This document shows positions 24,001 through 37,081 of a stretch of 64,000 nt of DNA, in pieces (positions within the stretch are counted from its first letter, which is position 1; every line of letters begins with the position of its first letter). The DNA is from Paraspadella gotoi. Taxonomy: Eukaryota; Chaetognatha. The position numbers were made by a program, and so were the translations under genes. The notes under the pieces are model-generated. The model saw only the letters and a list, made by a program, of their open reading frames with translations, did no database searches and was not told the origin of the DNA. Location of the stretch: the NCBI GenBank assembly GCA_051294375.1, contig JBJCIZ010000744.1:2055252-2119251 (forward strand), written 5' to 3'.

Positions 24001-24940
24001 GAGGAGAGAATCAGGGATCCGAAAAAAAAAAAGCAGCAGAACCGACCGACCACCGGGACTAAACGAGAGCGGGTCTGGGCAAATACTATAGGCGAGGACA
24101 AATGCCATTTCAGGCCATGCATATCTGCTCTCGGGAACGTCTCACTCGCCCGCAGGGGTCCATGTATTTCTGCTTCTCTCTCTCGTCCTCCTCTCTTCAT
24201 CTTCAACACTAGCATGTCGGGAAATAGTATAGGACATTGGCTTCCGACGTAATATCATTATTAAGACTCAGATTTGGCTCACCAAACTCATCTACGATGC
24301 CTCTTCATAGATTCCAGGTAAATCCTCAGAAAATTACCGGCGTGGCAATTCATGATCTTACTCGCAACATTTCAAACGGGCCAGCGGACCATTTGTTCAC
24401 GTCTCCTGGCGTTGATCCAAATTATGGCCAGTTGACCAAACTATCATGCCAGTCTGACAAAATAAATATTATGTCCAGTTATCCAATTTATGCTCCAAGT
24501 TGTTACCTCATTATAATTATGCCGGTTGACCAAATTATGCCGGTTAGACACCCAATTAATGCTCACAGTCTGATCAACATTTAATGCACAGGAGTATAGT
24601 CCCAAATTATTCTATGATGCCATCAACCATCTACTGCTCCGGCTTGTACGCAAGACTTATGTCAGTAGAAAATATCCACTAAATTAATGTTATATACCAA
24701 GAAATTTTATTTGATCTAGCTTTAACCAACAATATACCCTATCAGAAATGAATCTCAAATTATTTTCGCTATAAGTGATAAATTATGCCAGTTGTCTCAT
24801 TAGTTAGCTTATTACTCATTATTATTACGATGTGACCTGGAGAATTTTGAGATGCAGAGTAGTGATGAAAGTGGTGATTGAACAGGTCAACCAAGTTAAT
24901 GCGACTTTTATTCTCTCATCCTTTTTGGTTTCTTAATAAA
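24001..24940. other. AT-rich unique DNA, no gene seen
   Basis: A 115-residue frame at 24237-24584 has no recognisable domain. Phrases such as 'ccagttg' and 'aattatgcc' recur, which suggests a degenerate internal repeat. No gene is supported. Confidence 0.45.
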
Positions 24941-25271
24941 AAATTCATTTCCTCAATAAAAAAGGATTTTTTTCTATATTTTTTCAAAACTTAAAAATTA
25001 AAAACTTAAAAGTTTAAAAAGCTCGATGTTATCTGGTTATTCTTCGTGCTATGCTTATCTCTCCTCTCTCCTTCTCTCTCTCTCTCTCTCTCTTCTCTCT
25101 TTCTCTCTCTCCTCTCTCTCTCTCCTCTCTCTCTCTCTCCTCTCTCTCCCCTCTTTTCCCCTTTCCCGCTTTTTTTCCATATTCGGCGGTTATATACTCT
25201 TTTTGTCTGCCCACAAAAGTTGCCTTTGCTTCTTCTTCGAGAGCCATTTATGCGCCAACGTGCGGAGCTTT

Positions 25272-25355
<84 letters not shown>

Positions 25356-25372
25356 CCCTCCCTCCCCTCGGC
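24900..25372. repeat. Dispersed repeat R3, copy 1
   Basis: Matches 31005-31430 directly and 36369-36830 inverted: 'tttggtttcttaataaaaa', 'gctcgatgttatctggttat', 'ccatattcgg', 'tatactctttttgtctgcc' and 'gccatttatgcgccaacg', with two internal (CT)n tracts. It ends at a 25-base gap (25373-25397). Confidence 0.9.
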
Positions 25373-25584
25373 NNNNNNNNNNNNNNNNNNNNNNNNNCTC
25401 CCTCTCATCTCTCTCTCTTCTCTCTCTCTCCACATTAATGAAAAAAAAAAGTGGAAAAGATGAATGAAAATGAATTAAAGAATGAATTAAAAAATGAATT
25501 TGATACTTTCGTCAACGTCAGCAGTGAGTGATCGAGAGGCGAGGGCGATAGAGAACGTTAATAATCCGTCTCTTATTAGCGACC

Positions 25585-25789
25585 AAAATAGAGAGAGAGG
25601 AGAGAGGAGAAGAGAGAGAGAGAGAGAGAGAGAAGAGAGAAAAGAAGAGATAAACAAGATGGGAGAATGCGAAAAAAAAAGCGAGCGATCTCAACTCGTC
25701 GCTTGGAAGGAAAAGAAAAGAAAAGAAAAGAAAAGAAAAGAAAAGAAAAGAAAGAGAAAATAGAGAGGATTTATTCCTCGAATGGATTC

Positions 25790-25857
<68 letters not shown>

Positions 25858-25875
25858 TCTCTCTCGCTCTCTCTC
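25585..25875. repeat. (GA)n, (GAAAA)n and (CT)n cluster
   Basis: GA-rich sequence at 25590-25640, AAAAG pentamers at about 25708-25755 and CT dinucleotides at about 25788-25880 lie close together. A purine block is thus followed by a pyrimidine block and could fold into a hairpin. Confidence 0.9.
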
Positions 25876-25983
25876 TCTCCGCCTTTTTTCTTTTGTCGCA
25901 GCGATTTTTTGTGACTCTAATGTGGAAGCATCATCGGCGGCCAGAGAGGAAATGATGTTGGGGTGGGTTGAGGTTATGGCGTA

Positions 25984-26135
25984 GGACAGTGTGGATAAAA
26001 GTGCTGCGATAAAGTGTGCGATAAAAGTGTGGATTAAAGTGTGCATAAAAGTGTGCGATAAAAGTGTGGATAAAACATTTCGGTAGGACGGACAGGACGG
26101 ACAGACGGACAGACGGGACAGACGACAGACAGATC
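25984..26135. repeat. Short minisatellite (GTGxGATAAAA)n and GGAC tetramers
   Basis: About seven copies of a 12-14-base unit with 'aaagtgtg' and 'gataaa' (25988-26075) are followed by GACGGACA tetramer repeats (26088-26130). Confidence 0.9.
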
Positions 26136-26485
26136 TGGATCATATACCAGATAATGAATTTTAATTTCATATTCTTTCAAAACGAATCGACTGGAAATCA
26201 CTCGATCAATCAATCAATCTCGTGATTCGTCTCATCATTTGAAACCCATTATCTCCGGTTTTTGTTATATGCGGGCGGCATCAAACATTTCACAGTCGAG
26301 GATTTAAATCAGAATCAGAAAATGGCACACATCAAGAAAACGATCAATTCATTTGTGGCAAAAAATTCCATCCAAGGAGCAAATCTGAATTTTTTCTCTC
26401 ATCTACCACGAAAGACTCGGCCTTGTCTTAATTCGTCCGTCCGTATGGAAAGTACTCAAGGGCGGACATTAAAACATACGCAGTA
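26136..26485. other. Mixed-composition DNA, no gene seen
   Basis: A moderately AT-rich segment. A frame from 26262 runs through it into the following CT repeat but shows no domain or splice context. No gene is supported. Confidence 0.4.
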
Positions 26486-26511
26486 CCTCTCTCTCTCTCC
26501 TCTCTCTCTCA

Positions 26512-26546
<35 letters not shown>

Positions 26547-26582
26547 CTCTCTTTATCTCTCTCATCTCTCTCTCTCTCTCTT
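26486..26582. repeat. (CT)n microsatellite
   Basis: CT dinucleotide array with single-base interruptions. Confidence 0.93.
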
Positions 26583-26694
26583 CGTCGAGTTGGGATCATT
26601 GTCCTCACAACCCCCTCTTTCCATATTCTGAGGGGACCCCCTGTCCAAGCGAGAACACATTACGCATGCAAACCTAATGCAAAGCACGACGAAG

Positions 26695-26776
26695 ATCCGT
26701 CGTCGTCCGTCGATTAGAGGTCGTCGTCGTTCGTCCGTCGGTCGTCCGTCGTCGTTCGTCGTCGTCGTCGTCGGTC
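26695..26776. repeat. (CGT)n trinucleotide repeat
   Basis: CGT/CGTC-rich trinucleotide array with interruptions. Confidence 0.9.
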
Positions 26777-26854
26777 AAATTCCACCCCCTTTTTAAAAAA
26801 GAATTCGACCTAAGAGAATGAAGACCTCAGAATGTCTCTCTCTTGGTCGTCGTT

Positions 26855-27165
26855 TGAAGAAGAAAGGGAGAGAGAAGAAGAGAGAAGAGAGAGAAGAGAG
26901 AGAAGATGAGAGATGAGAGAAGAGAACGAGAGAGAGAGAGAGACAAAGAGAGGAAGATTTAGGGTTAGAACAAAAGTGAGGCAGATTAGTTCATAGAAAA
27001 TTGGTGAGGTCGAACTCCGTTGGTTTCGTCTTTTTGACGGATCTTTGTGCCATTCCACGATGGTCGCAGGATTTGTGTTTGATAGGATTGCGCCCTTTGT
27101 AATTGCAGAGAGGAGAGAGAGAGAGAGGAGAGGACTGAGAGAAGAACGAGAGACGAGAGAGAGAG

Positions 27166-27198
<33 letters not shown>
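26855..27198. repeat. Interrupted (GA)n tracts
   Basis: GA-rich blocks at about 26860-26950 and 27108-27198 flank about 150 bases of unique sequence. Confidence 0.88.
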
Positions 27199-27202
<4 letters not shown>

Positions 27203-27699
27203 GTATTAGTTATGCGGAGCCGCGAAATATTCATCCTTGTATACATTTTTAAAAATCAGCAATTAATTTCCGTTTCCCTATTTATTTATTTAAACAAAAC
27301 AACAAACGTAGATCGTTTGTAATTTCCAAATTTGTTTTTGCTTTTGTTTGTTTACATTTCTTCGCCGTCGAAGCGTCGCCCAATCCACTATTTTTTGACG
27401 CTTACCAAGGCCATTACCTTTTCTTCACGTGTCTTCCTGGCGAATATAAACGATTTTAGAAACTCACTCATTTCGAGAAAAACCTTCTTCACCTTCGACT
27501 TACCCTCGGCAGACTAAACCCCCTACAATCTTGAAGTGTTCGGGATTTAATCCTCTTCACCCAATCAAACGATGCAGCCTTACCTTTTCATCCTGTGTCC
27601 CTCACTCACCCACCCCCCCTTCGACTCTCGCGACATCCAACCGCCGAGGTTTCCCGCCCAAAGACTTATGACAGCTCATGTTTACCTCCCCCGACCAAT
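27199..27699. other. Unique DNA, no gene seen
   Basis: Mixed-composition sequence with short frames on the + strand and no splice context or domain. Confidence 0.45.
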
Positions 27700-27748
27700 C
27701 TCTTGGCATTTCCACTGGAATACAACTGATCGACCTTTAAGAGGAAGG

Positions 27749-27824
<76 letters not shown>

Positions 27825-28521
27825 CAGGTGTGAATTCCTGTTTTGTAGCGAATCTCGGCTTAGATTCCTAGTGCTATGCGGAACATTATTGCAGATGCTA
27901 TTCAATATATAAAACAATTGATATTATCAATCTGTAATAAAGGCTCTTTGAGATCGCTTTTGCGACATTTACAAGGGTCGACTTGAAATGAGGTGAGTAC
28001 AAGCGTGAACCTCGTCCGCTTGGCTTCACTGACAAGATTCACTCAGTGAGCGAGATTATGCAAGAAAAACAAAGGACTCAGGTCCCTTCATTGCAAGAAC
28101 GGTTTAGAGAGAAACGTGCCAAAAATCACATTGTCATCTCATCTTTTTAGAATGTCAGCCCCTCTCCAAGGTTAAACTTTCGCCATGAACGGAGATAATT
28201 TTTATGTCATCCATTGACTTTTGTTCTTCACGTATGATCAAACAGACTTTTTTCAATCTGCCCCGTGAGGAATTATTTGAGGGGTGACGACGTCCACCCA
28301 AACTCTCACAACGGATCGTTCCATTTTCTTTAACCCCCCCAATGGGCCACCGATGAACCCCCCCCCCCCGAGACTCACGTCCTCGACTCATAAATTAACT
28401 CGTGATTCTGACTCGATAAAAAATCTTCCCTCGACATTAAATCTTTCCAACCAAACGATCGAACTTTTGGCCCCTATCATCGCCTTCGCTCTCTCTCTCT
28501 CTCTCACTCATCTCTCTCTCT

Positions 28522-28602
<81 letters not shown>

Positions 28603-28689
28603 CTCTCAACGATCGAACTTTTTGGCCCCTATTCGATCGCCTCTCTCTCCTTCTCCCTCTTTCTCTCTCTCTCTCTCTCCTTCTCTCCT

Positions 28690-28729
<40 letters not shown>

Positions 28730-28790
28730 CGCCTTCCCTCTTAAAGCGTCGGATCATTGGTATTCCAGTTGGAAATGCCAATGCCAATGC
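27700..28790. mobile_element. Inverted-repeat-bounded element with GA/CT arrays (MITE-like)
   Basis: About 55 bases at 27700-27755 are the reverse complement of about 28733-28787, with small differences ('tggcatttcca' against 'tggaaatgcca'). Just inside lie (GA)n at 27751-27824 and (CT)n at about 28493-28730, so the terminal inverted repeats extend through the microsatellites. Repeat R1 fills the middle. The layout resembles a non-autonomous, MITE- or foldback-like element. No transposase is visible and target-site duplications could not be confirmed. A palindromic long-read artefact is the main alternative. Confidence 0.5.
27835..28500. repeat. Dispersed repeat R1, copy 2
   Basis: The second copy of the repeat at 20505-21560, shorter and with many indels relative to copy 1. 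It is framed by GA on the left and CT on the right. Confidence 0.82.
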
Positions 28791-28799
28791 GCATTCAAG

Positions 28800-30060
28800 A
28801 CCAGATGAAATCCTTTAGGGAATAAAATGGCGCAGAAGAGACGATGGCCGCCGTTCATGACGCCCTGGAGATGACGGACTACAGTTCGGCAGAACGACGT
28901 CGGCTAAGGCCGAAAGGACGGACGAATTGCAAGCCCAGACTTGACGAATGTCCTAGTTGTAAGTCGTAAAAAAGTAGGCTTAGTCTTTGTAGTTGCTTGT
29001 TGCTGTTAAGAAGTCCTGGCAAAGAATAACAAAACATTATCAAAAAAATATATAAATATAATAATATAACAACTATAAATATAAAAACTAGTACAACCAA
29101 TAGAAAAAATTACTCATTCTATAAAAATTGTAGAAAAAAGTAAATCAATCACCGGCCTGCCGCCTAGTTCCCGTTGTAAGGGGAAAAACTGTGACAATTA
29201 AAATGCTGATTCTTTATTTAGTTTATTGCCAGATCATAAACGGCAACTCTTCTCAATTTGATTTAAACTCTTCTCTTCTTAAAAAGCTTCTTAAGTCTTT
29301 AGTGCATTAAATAAAAATTAACTTAAATTCCTTTTTATTAAATAATATAAAATTGTATCATAATTAGCTTAAATGCTAAATATTGAGTGAATTGCAATGA
29401 CCGATTTTTAAAGTGATTAAAAAACACAATGTGGAAAAACGCTGAAAATCACTTCTGAAAACACTTTTTGGAAAATATACTTCTGCTGAACACCAACACA
29501 CTGACGAACGCTTTACTCTGTAACTGAAAAACACAACTAAAACCGACGTCTTAAATATCTTTTTCTCACTTAGTTATTCCCAAAAGCCGGAGGAACCCGC
29601 ATAACTTAAACAAATATCGCGTTTCGCGAGATCTTAGTTACAATCTTTTAACTTTCATTGGATTGTGTTGAAAAGTAAGGGCTCTACGACTTTTATTCGA
29701 TAATATTATTACTAATATTTTTGGGTTACAGTAAATCCATTTTTAACACCATTCATTGATAAATCTTATAATTACTTTGTTATTTTGAGTGATAAAGAAA
29801 ATTTATAGTAAAAGAGTGAAAAGCAAAAACTAAGAGAAACTTTAGGAGAAGAGAAGAAAAAGAGCCTGAAGCGGTTATTTTCGAGTCTTTCGCACCCTAG
29901 ACCGCGACGATCGCCCGTCGGTAGAGAAAGAGAGATCTCGCTCATTTTCCGAGTCACCGACGCGGATGACCTCCGACCTTCGACCGGCGGTAGAGAGAGA
30001 GGAGCGGAAGGAGAGGAAAGCCTTTGGTCGTCTCGCGGCTCGGTCGATTGTCGACCAAAC
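28800..30060. other. AT-rich DNA with one GC-richer block
   Basis: A GC-richer block at 28825-28960 and a mixed block at 29860-30060 flank AT-rich sequence. No exon, repeat or RNA gene is recognised. Confidence 0.45.
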
Positions 30061-30065
30061 CCCAT

Positions 30066-30301
<236 letters not shown>

Positions 30302-30459
30302 ACTCTCCTCACGCACTAACCCTTTCTGGCGACTCTCTCCGAAGGATCACTCATTTTTACAGCGGTTCATTAATTTTTTCATTCCATCTTTACGAGTTCT
30401 GGAGGGAGAAGGGAAGTCAGTATTTGAATCCGGGTTGAGTCTCAAGTTGTTTTGTATTA

Positions 30460-30738
30460 GGATATGTGGCAGGACATGAGATTTACATAGTCACAGTTTA
30501 AGAACAAACTAGTCAAATGACATTGTGACACACGTACTGCCTTTTTTTATCCTACTTTTAAGTATTAAGTCGAGGAATATTATATTGTACTCTGCATTAG
30601 CATGAAGATACAGGTAACTGATTTGGTTCAACTAATATCAATTTTAATTTATACATTGTTTTTAAATATTGTCAGTTCCCTTATTTGTAAAACATTTTCA
30701 ATTCGCTCGTTCTTCAAAAAAGAACCTTACTCCCTTTA

Positions 30739-30760
<22 letters not shown>
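30460..30760. repeat. Dispersed repeat R2, copy 2
   Basis: The second copy of the repeat at 23570-24000, ending in 'caaaaaagaacctta' and then (CT)n. Confidence 0.82.
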
Positions 30761-30825
<65 letters not shown>

Positions 30826-31128
30826 TCTCTCTCATAAAGCTTCCTTTCTTCCCTCCTCTCTTCATACCACTCACCCAATATTTATTAACCCAACCCTACT
30901 CTAAAAAATCCAATTTGCTCCCCCTGACAGAATTCTTTGTTTTATCAACTATTTTTCTTTTTTTCTTTTTCGACAGAAGTGTGTGTAACCAAGACTTTTC
31001 TCCTTTTTGGTTTCTTAATAAAAAATTCATTTCCTCAATAAAAAAGGGATTTTTTTATTTTTTTCAAAACTTAAAAACTTAAAAAAGTTAAAAAGCTCGA
31101 TGTTATCTGGTTATTCTTCGTCTATGCT

Positions 31129-31184
<56 letters not shown>

Positions 31185-31330
31185 TCTCTCTCCTCTCTTC
31201 TCTCTCTTCTCTCCCTCTCTCCCCTTTCGCTTTTTTTCCATATTCGGCTTATATACTCTTTTTGTCTGCCACCAAAAGTTAGCCTCTTCTTTCTGAGAGC
31301 CATTTATGCGCCAACGGTCGAGAGCTTTCC

Positions 31331-31417
<87 letters not shown>

Positions 31418-32849
31418 CCCCTCCCTCCCCTTTCCTTCTTTCCTGATCTATTCGAAATTCAAAGGCTGCGTTCTATTTGAATGGACAGACGCGATGGTAA
31501 GTAATCAGATTTGCAGCTTTCAGCCGACGGCAAGCCCTCGCCCCTCGCCCCTCGCCCTCGCCCGCGCCTCGCCCCTCGCTCCTAGACCCTACCCTCCGAC
31601 TGGGAGGACCGCTCGGATGTTCTCTTCAATTGACAACACTCTCCCGTCACAGCGATTATAATAAAAATATTTGAAAGACTTTAAAAAATTGTATCTAAAA
31701 TTTATCATTCAAACTAATTAAAATTGTAAAAAATGTCGAGTCGCCAAGTATTATATAATTTTTTTCTTTTCTAAAGATTAATGATAAAACGTCGTCCTCA
31801 GTTCGAGTCATGACATGACATGACATGGCCGTCACCTTGACAACCATTCCGTGCGATCGCCTCATCCTTCACATCTAATCTCCTTTCTGTGGCTTCACTT
31901 TTAATCCTCTACTTATCTTATTCTTCTAATTTTTTCCTTCTTCCTCTCCCTCTCTCTTCTCCCCCTTTTCACTCTCTCCCTCTCTCTCTGTCTCCCCCAT
32001 TTCCACTCTCTCCCTCTTCTCTCCTCTTCCAACTACTCCCTCCTCGGGAAACGCCATTTTTTTTGTCGTCCATCTTTATGGACGTTCGAAACAATTAATG
32101 GCGAGCGATTGCTTTCGTGCCACGGCCAATCCGGGGAGAAAGAGAGAGAGAGAGAGAGGGAGAGACGAGAGAGGGGAGAGAGAGAGAGAGAGAGCAGAAG
32201 AGAGAGAGAGACAGAAAAATTTTTTTCATAAACCAAACACATAAAAAGAATATTTATACATACTAATCTAAACAAAAACCTGGGTCTTAGACCATCATAG
32301 TTGAAAGATTGTGGGAAAGGAATTCGGTAAATTAACCTGTTTACTATTTTAAATATAAAAAATTATCTCTTAAGATTCAAATATAGTTGAATTCAATATT
32401 AATTTTGAGAAGTCCCATTTGAAGAAATAAATTGTATTCATTCACTATGTATTTGGTCATCAGTCAGTCTTCTTTAATACAATCGTAAGTTAATGATCAT
32501 CGCAATCAAGTTGACTTCAGTCACGAATTCACAAATTTCTATTCCAACTTTTGTTGTGAATCAGAAGCGATAGAAAAAAATATGTTGACCTACGCATCTT
32601 TTTTTCTCTCTGTTGCTGATTCGTGATTATTAAACGGATCATTACGGACTCGCTTTCCCCACGCTTTCTCACTCGTCAAACTGAACCCGCCTATTCACAT
32701 CGACCCTCGAACCGTTACCTTACCATCCCAACACCAGTTCCCCCTGACCAACATCTCGACCTCACCTTTAGTTTCTTCACCGGCAGTCTATTTCCCTTCG
32801 AGTCAACGAAGGATGATTAAGAGAAAATAGGAAATCACCGCATTTCCTA

Positions 32850-32900
<51 letters not shown>
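30738..32900. repeat. Left arm of large palindrome 2
   Basis: This 2.16-kb stretch is the reverse complement of about 34883-37085. It includes repeat R3 copy 2 (31005-31430) and a first copy (A, about 31431-32900) of a 1.47-kb unit. Unit landmarks are 'cctgatctattcgaaattc' (31443), a CTCGCCC heptamer array (about 31541-31583), an ATGAC pentamer array (about 31809-31826), 'caccttgacaacca', (GA)n at 32138-32215, 'tgttgacctacgcatc' (about 32583) and a final (CT)n at 32854-32900. Arms differ by scattered one-base indels. Confidence 0.9.
31005..31430. repeat. Dispersed repeat R3, copy 2
   Basis: A direct copy of 24900-25372, lying at the outer part of the palindrome arm. Confidence 0.9.
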
Positions 32901-32904
<4 letters not shown>

Positions 32905-33643
32905 TTCCTGATCTATTCGAAATTCAAAGGCTGCGTTCTATTTGAATGGACAGACGCGATGGTAAGTAATCAGATTTGCAGCTTCAGCCGACGGCAAGCC
33001 CTCGCCCCTCGCCCCTCGCCCCTCGCCCCTCGCCCCTCGACCCTACCTTCCGACTGGCAGGACCCGCTCGGAGGGTCTCTTCAATTGACAACACTCTCCC
33101 GTCACAGCGAATTATAATACAAATATTTGAAAACTTTAAAGAAATTGTAATCTAAAATTTATCATTCAAACTAATTAAAATTGTAAAAAATGTTCGAGTC
33201 GCCAAGTATTATAGAATTTTTTTTCTTTTCTAAAGATTAAATGATAAACGTTCGTCCTCAGTTCGAGTCATGACATGACATGACATGACATGGCCGTCAC
33301 CTTGACAACCATTTCCGTGCGATCGCCTCATCCTTCACATCTAATCTCCTTTCTGTGGCTTCACTTTTAATCCTCTACTTATCTTATTCTTCTAATTTTT
33401 TTCCTTCTTCCTCTCCCTCTCTCTCTCCCCCTTTTCACTCTCTCCCTCTCTCTCTNNNNNNNNNNNNNNNNNNNNNNNNNCTCTTCAACTGACTTCCCTC
33501 CCCCGGTAAAAACGCCCATTTTTTTTGTCGTATCTTTATGGATCGTTCGAAACAAATTAATGGCGAGCGATTGTTTCTGCCACGGCCAAATACCGGGGAA
33601 GAAAGAGAGAGAGAGAGAGAGGGAGAGAGAGAAGACGAGGACG

Positions 33644-33680
<37 letters not shown>

Positions 33681-34405
33681 CAGAAAAATTTTTTTTCATA
33701 AACCAATAAACACAAAAAAAGGAATATTTTATTATCAATACTAATCTAAACAAAAACCTGGGTTATAGATATCTAGTTGAAAGATTGTGGGAAAAGGACA
33801 GATTCGGGTAAATTAACCTAGTTTACTATTTTAATAGAAAGTCCCATTGAACCGGGGGGTCTTGGAGGAACTTAAATTGTGTATGCATTCAGCGTATTTG
33901 TAATTTTTGGTTCAGTTGTGGGAAAGAATTCGGTAAATTACTGTTTACTATTTAAATATAAAAAATTATCTCTTAAGATTCAAATATAGTTTAATTCAAT
34001 ATTAATTTCTGAGAAGTCCCGTTGTACCGGGGGGCTTGGAAGAAATTAAATTGTATCATTCACTATTTGTATTTTGGTTCAGTCAGTCAGTCTCTTTAAT
34101 ACAATCGAATGTAATGGATCATCGCGAATCAAGTTTGACTTCAGTCACGAATTCACAAATTTCTATTTCCAACTTTTGTGAATCAGAAGCGAATAGAAAA
34201 AAAAAATGTTGACCTACGCATCTTTTTTTTTCTCTGTTGCTGATTTCGTGATTTTCACGGATCATCACGTGACTCGCTTTCCCCACCGCTTTCTCACTCG
34301 TCAAACTGACCCGCCTATTCACATCGACCCCTCGAACCTTACCTTACCATCCCAACCCATTCCCCATGACCACATCTCGACCTCACCCTTTAGTTTCCTC
34401 ACCGG
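32901..34405. repeat. Second direct copy (B) of the 1.47-kb unit
   Basis: Repeats 31431-32900 in the same orientation from 'ttctttcctgatctattcg' onward, with more heptamer and ATGAC pentamer copies and many one-base indels. A 25-base gap at 33456-33480 sits in a CT tract, and the copy ends at the gap 34406-34640. About 33830-34080 contains an extra partial repeat of its own 'gggaaa...ttcggtaaatta' segment. Confidence 0.88.
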
Positions 34406-34640
34406 NNNNNNNNNNNNNNNNNNNNNNNNNNNNNNNNNNNNNNNNNNNNNNNNNNNNNNNNNNNNNNNNNNNNNNNNNNNNNNNNNNNNNNNNNNNNNNN
34501 NNNNNNNNNNNNNNNNNNNNNNNNNNNNNNNNNNNNNNNNNNNNNNNNNNNNNNNNNNNNNNNNNNNNNNNNNNNNNNNNNNNNNNNNNNNNNNNNNNNN
34601 NNNNNNNNNNNNNNNNNNNNNNNNNNNNNNNNNNNNNNNN

Positions 34641-34857
34641 TCTCTCTCTCTCTCTCTCTCTCCGTCATTTTTCGATGACGCAGAATCGAGAGACGTCACG
34701 TCACCGCCCGGCGTCAAAGTCCTTCCCAATTCGGACCCTCTTTAATTTCCGCGATTGTCAGCGAAAAAATTGACGCTGATTGGCTAGAATCTTGAGGACC
34801 GACTTGTTGATTGGTCGCTCATTGTCTCGAGTCGCCGATTGGCTGGGATCTATAAAA
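34641..34857. promoter_or_regulatory. GATTGG-repeat segment with TATA and CRE-like motifs
   Basis: Unique DNA between the palindrome arms. It holds overlapping CRE-like half sites (GACGTCACGTCA, about 34690-34701), three ATTGG inverted CCAAT pentamers at 34779, 34810 and 34838 spaced 28-31 bases, and TATAAAA at 34851-34857 followed at once by a gap. The motif set suits a promoter firing to the right. The ATTGG spacing also reads as a degenerate 29-31-base minisatellite, and the last 40 bases recur exactly at 50630-50669 and 51023-51062, which argues for a repeat origin. Confidence 0.35.
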
Positions 34858-34882
34858 NNNNNNNNNNNNNNNNNNNNNNNNN

Positions 34883-36383
34883 GAGAGAAGAGAGAAGAGG
34901 AGAGAGAGAGAGAGAGATAGGAAATGCCGGGGAATTTCTATTTTCTTCTTCCATCATCATTCGTTGACTCGAGGGGAAAATAGACTCCGTGTGAGGAAAC
35001 TAAAGGGTGAGGTCGAGATGTGGGTCATGGGGAATGGGTTGGGATGGTAAGGGTAAGGTTCGAGGGGTCGATGTGAATCGGCGGGTCAGTTTGACGAGTG
35101 AGAAAAGCGTGGTGGGGAAAGCGAGTCCACGTGATGATCCGTGAAAATCAACGAAAATCAGCAACAGAGAAAAAAAAAGATGCGTAGGTCAACATTTTTT
35201 TTTTTCTATTCGCTTCTGAATTCACAAAAGTTGGAAATAAGAAATTTGTGAATTCGTGACTGAAGTCAAACTTGATTCGCGATGATCCATTACATTCGAT
35301 TGTATTAAAGAGACTGACTGACTGAACCAAATACAAATAGTGGAATGATACAATTTAAATTTTCCTGCCAACGGACCGGGCTCAGAAATTAATTGCTTAC
35401 TAATTTGAGAGATAATTTTTCTATTTAAATAGTAAACAGTAATTTACCGCGAATTCTTTCCACAATCATATATCGGTCTATCCCAGGTTTTTTGTTTAGA
35501 TTTAGTATTGATAAAATATTCTTTTTATGGTTTTTTTATGGAAAATATTTTTCTGTCTCTCTCTCTCTCTCTCTCGTCTCTCTCTCTGCCCCTCTCTCAT
35601 CTCTCTCTCTCATCGTCTCTCTCCTCTCTCTCGTTCTTCTCCGGTTTGGCCGTGGCAGAACAATCGCTCGCATAATTCGAACGTCCATAAAGATACGACA
35701 AAAAAAAAATGGGCGTCCACGGAGGAAGGGAGTCAGGTTGGAAGAGGGAGAGAGAGAGGGAGAGAGTGGAAATGGGGGGAGAGAGAGAGAGAGGGAGAGA
35801 GTGAAAAGGGGGAGAGGAGAGGGAAGAAGGAAAAAATTAGAAGAATAGAGATAAGTAGAGGATTAAAGTGAAAGCGCACAGAAAGGAGATTAAGATGTGA
35901 AGGATGAAGGGCGATCGCACGGAAAATGGTTGTCAAGGTGACGGCCATGTCATGTCATGTCATGTCATGACTGCGAACTGAGGACGAACGTTTATCATTT
36001 AATCTTTAGAAAAAGAAAAAAAATTCTATAATACTTGGCGACTGCGAACATTTTTTTAGACAAATAATTTTAAATTTTAGTTTGAATGATAAATTTTAGA
36101 ATTACAATTTCTTTTAAAGTTTTCAAATATTTTGTATTATAAATTCGGCTGTGACGGGAGAGTGTTGTCCAATTGAAGAGACCTCGCGAGCGGGTCCTGC
36201 CAGTCGGAAGGTAGGGTCGAGGAGGCGAGGGGCGAGGGGCGAGGGGCGAGGGGCGAGGGGCGGAGGGGCTTGCCCGTCGCCTGAAGCTGCAAATCTGATT
36301 ACTTACCATCGCGTCTGTCCATTCAAAATAGAACGCAGCCTTTGAATTTCGAATAGATCAGGAAAAGAAGGAAAGGGGAGGGG

Positions 36384-36465
<82 letters not shown>

Positions 36466-36602
36466 AAGCTCCGACGCGTTGGCGCATAAATGGCTCCTCA
36501 GAAAAGAAGAGGCAAACTTTTGTGGCAGACAAAAAGAGTATATAAGCCGAATATGGAAAAAAAAGCGAAAGAGGGAGAGAGGGAGAGAGAGAGAGGAGAG
36601 AT

Positions 36603-36677
<75 letters not shown>

Positions 36678-37022
36678 AAAAGATAACGCGAGATATACCA
36701 GATACATCAGGGAGCTTTTTTATAAACTTTTTAATGGTTTTAAGTTTTGAAAAAATATAAGAAAAAAAAAAGTCCGCCTTTTTTTATTGAGGAAATGAAA
36801 TTTTTTATTTAAGAAAGCACAAAAAGGAGAAAAGTCTTGGTTACAGAAGACCTTGCTGTCGAAAAAAAAGAAAGAAAAGAAAAATAAGTTTTGATAAAAC
36901 TAAAGAATGTCTGTCAGGGGGAGCAAATTGGATTTTTTAAGAGTAGGGTTGGGTTAAATAAAAAGTATATGGGGTGAGTGGTATGAAAAGAGAGGAGGAA
37001 AGAAGAGGGAAGTCGTTTATGA

Positions 37023-37081
<59 letters not shown>

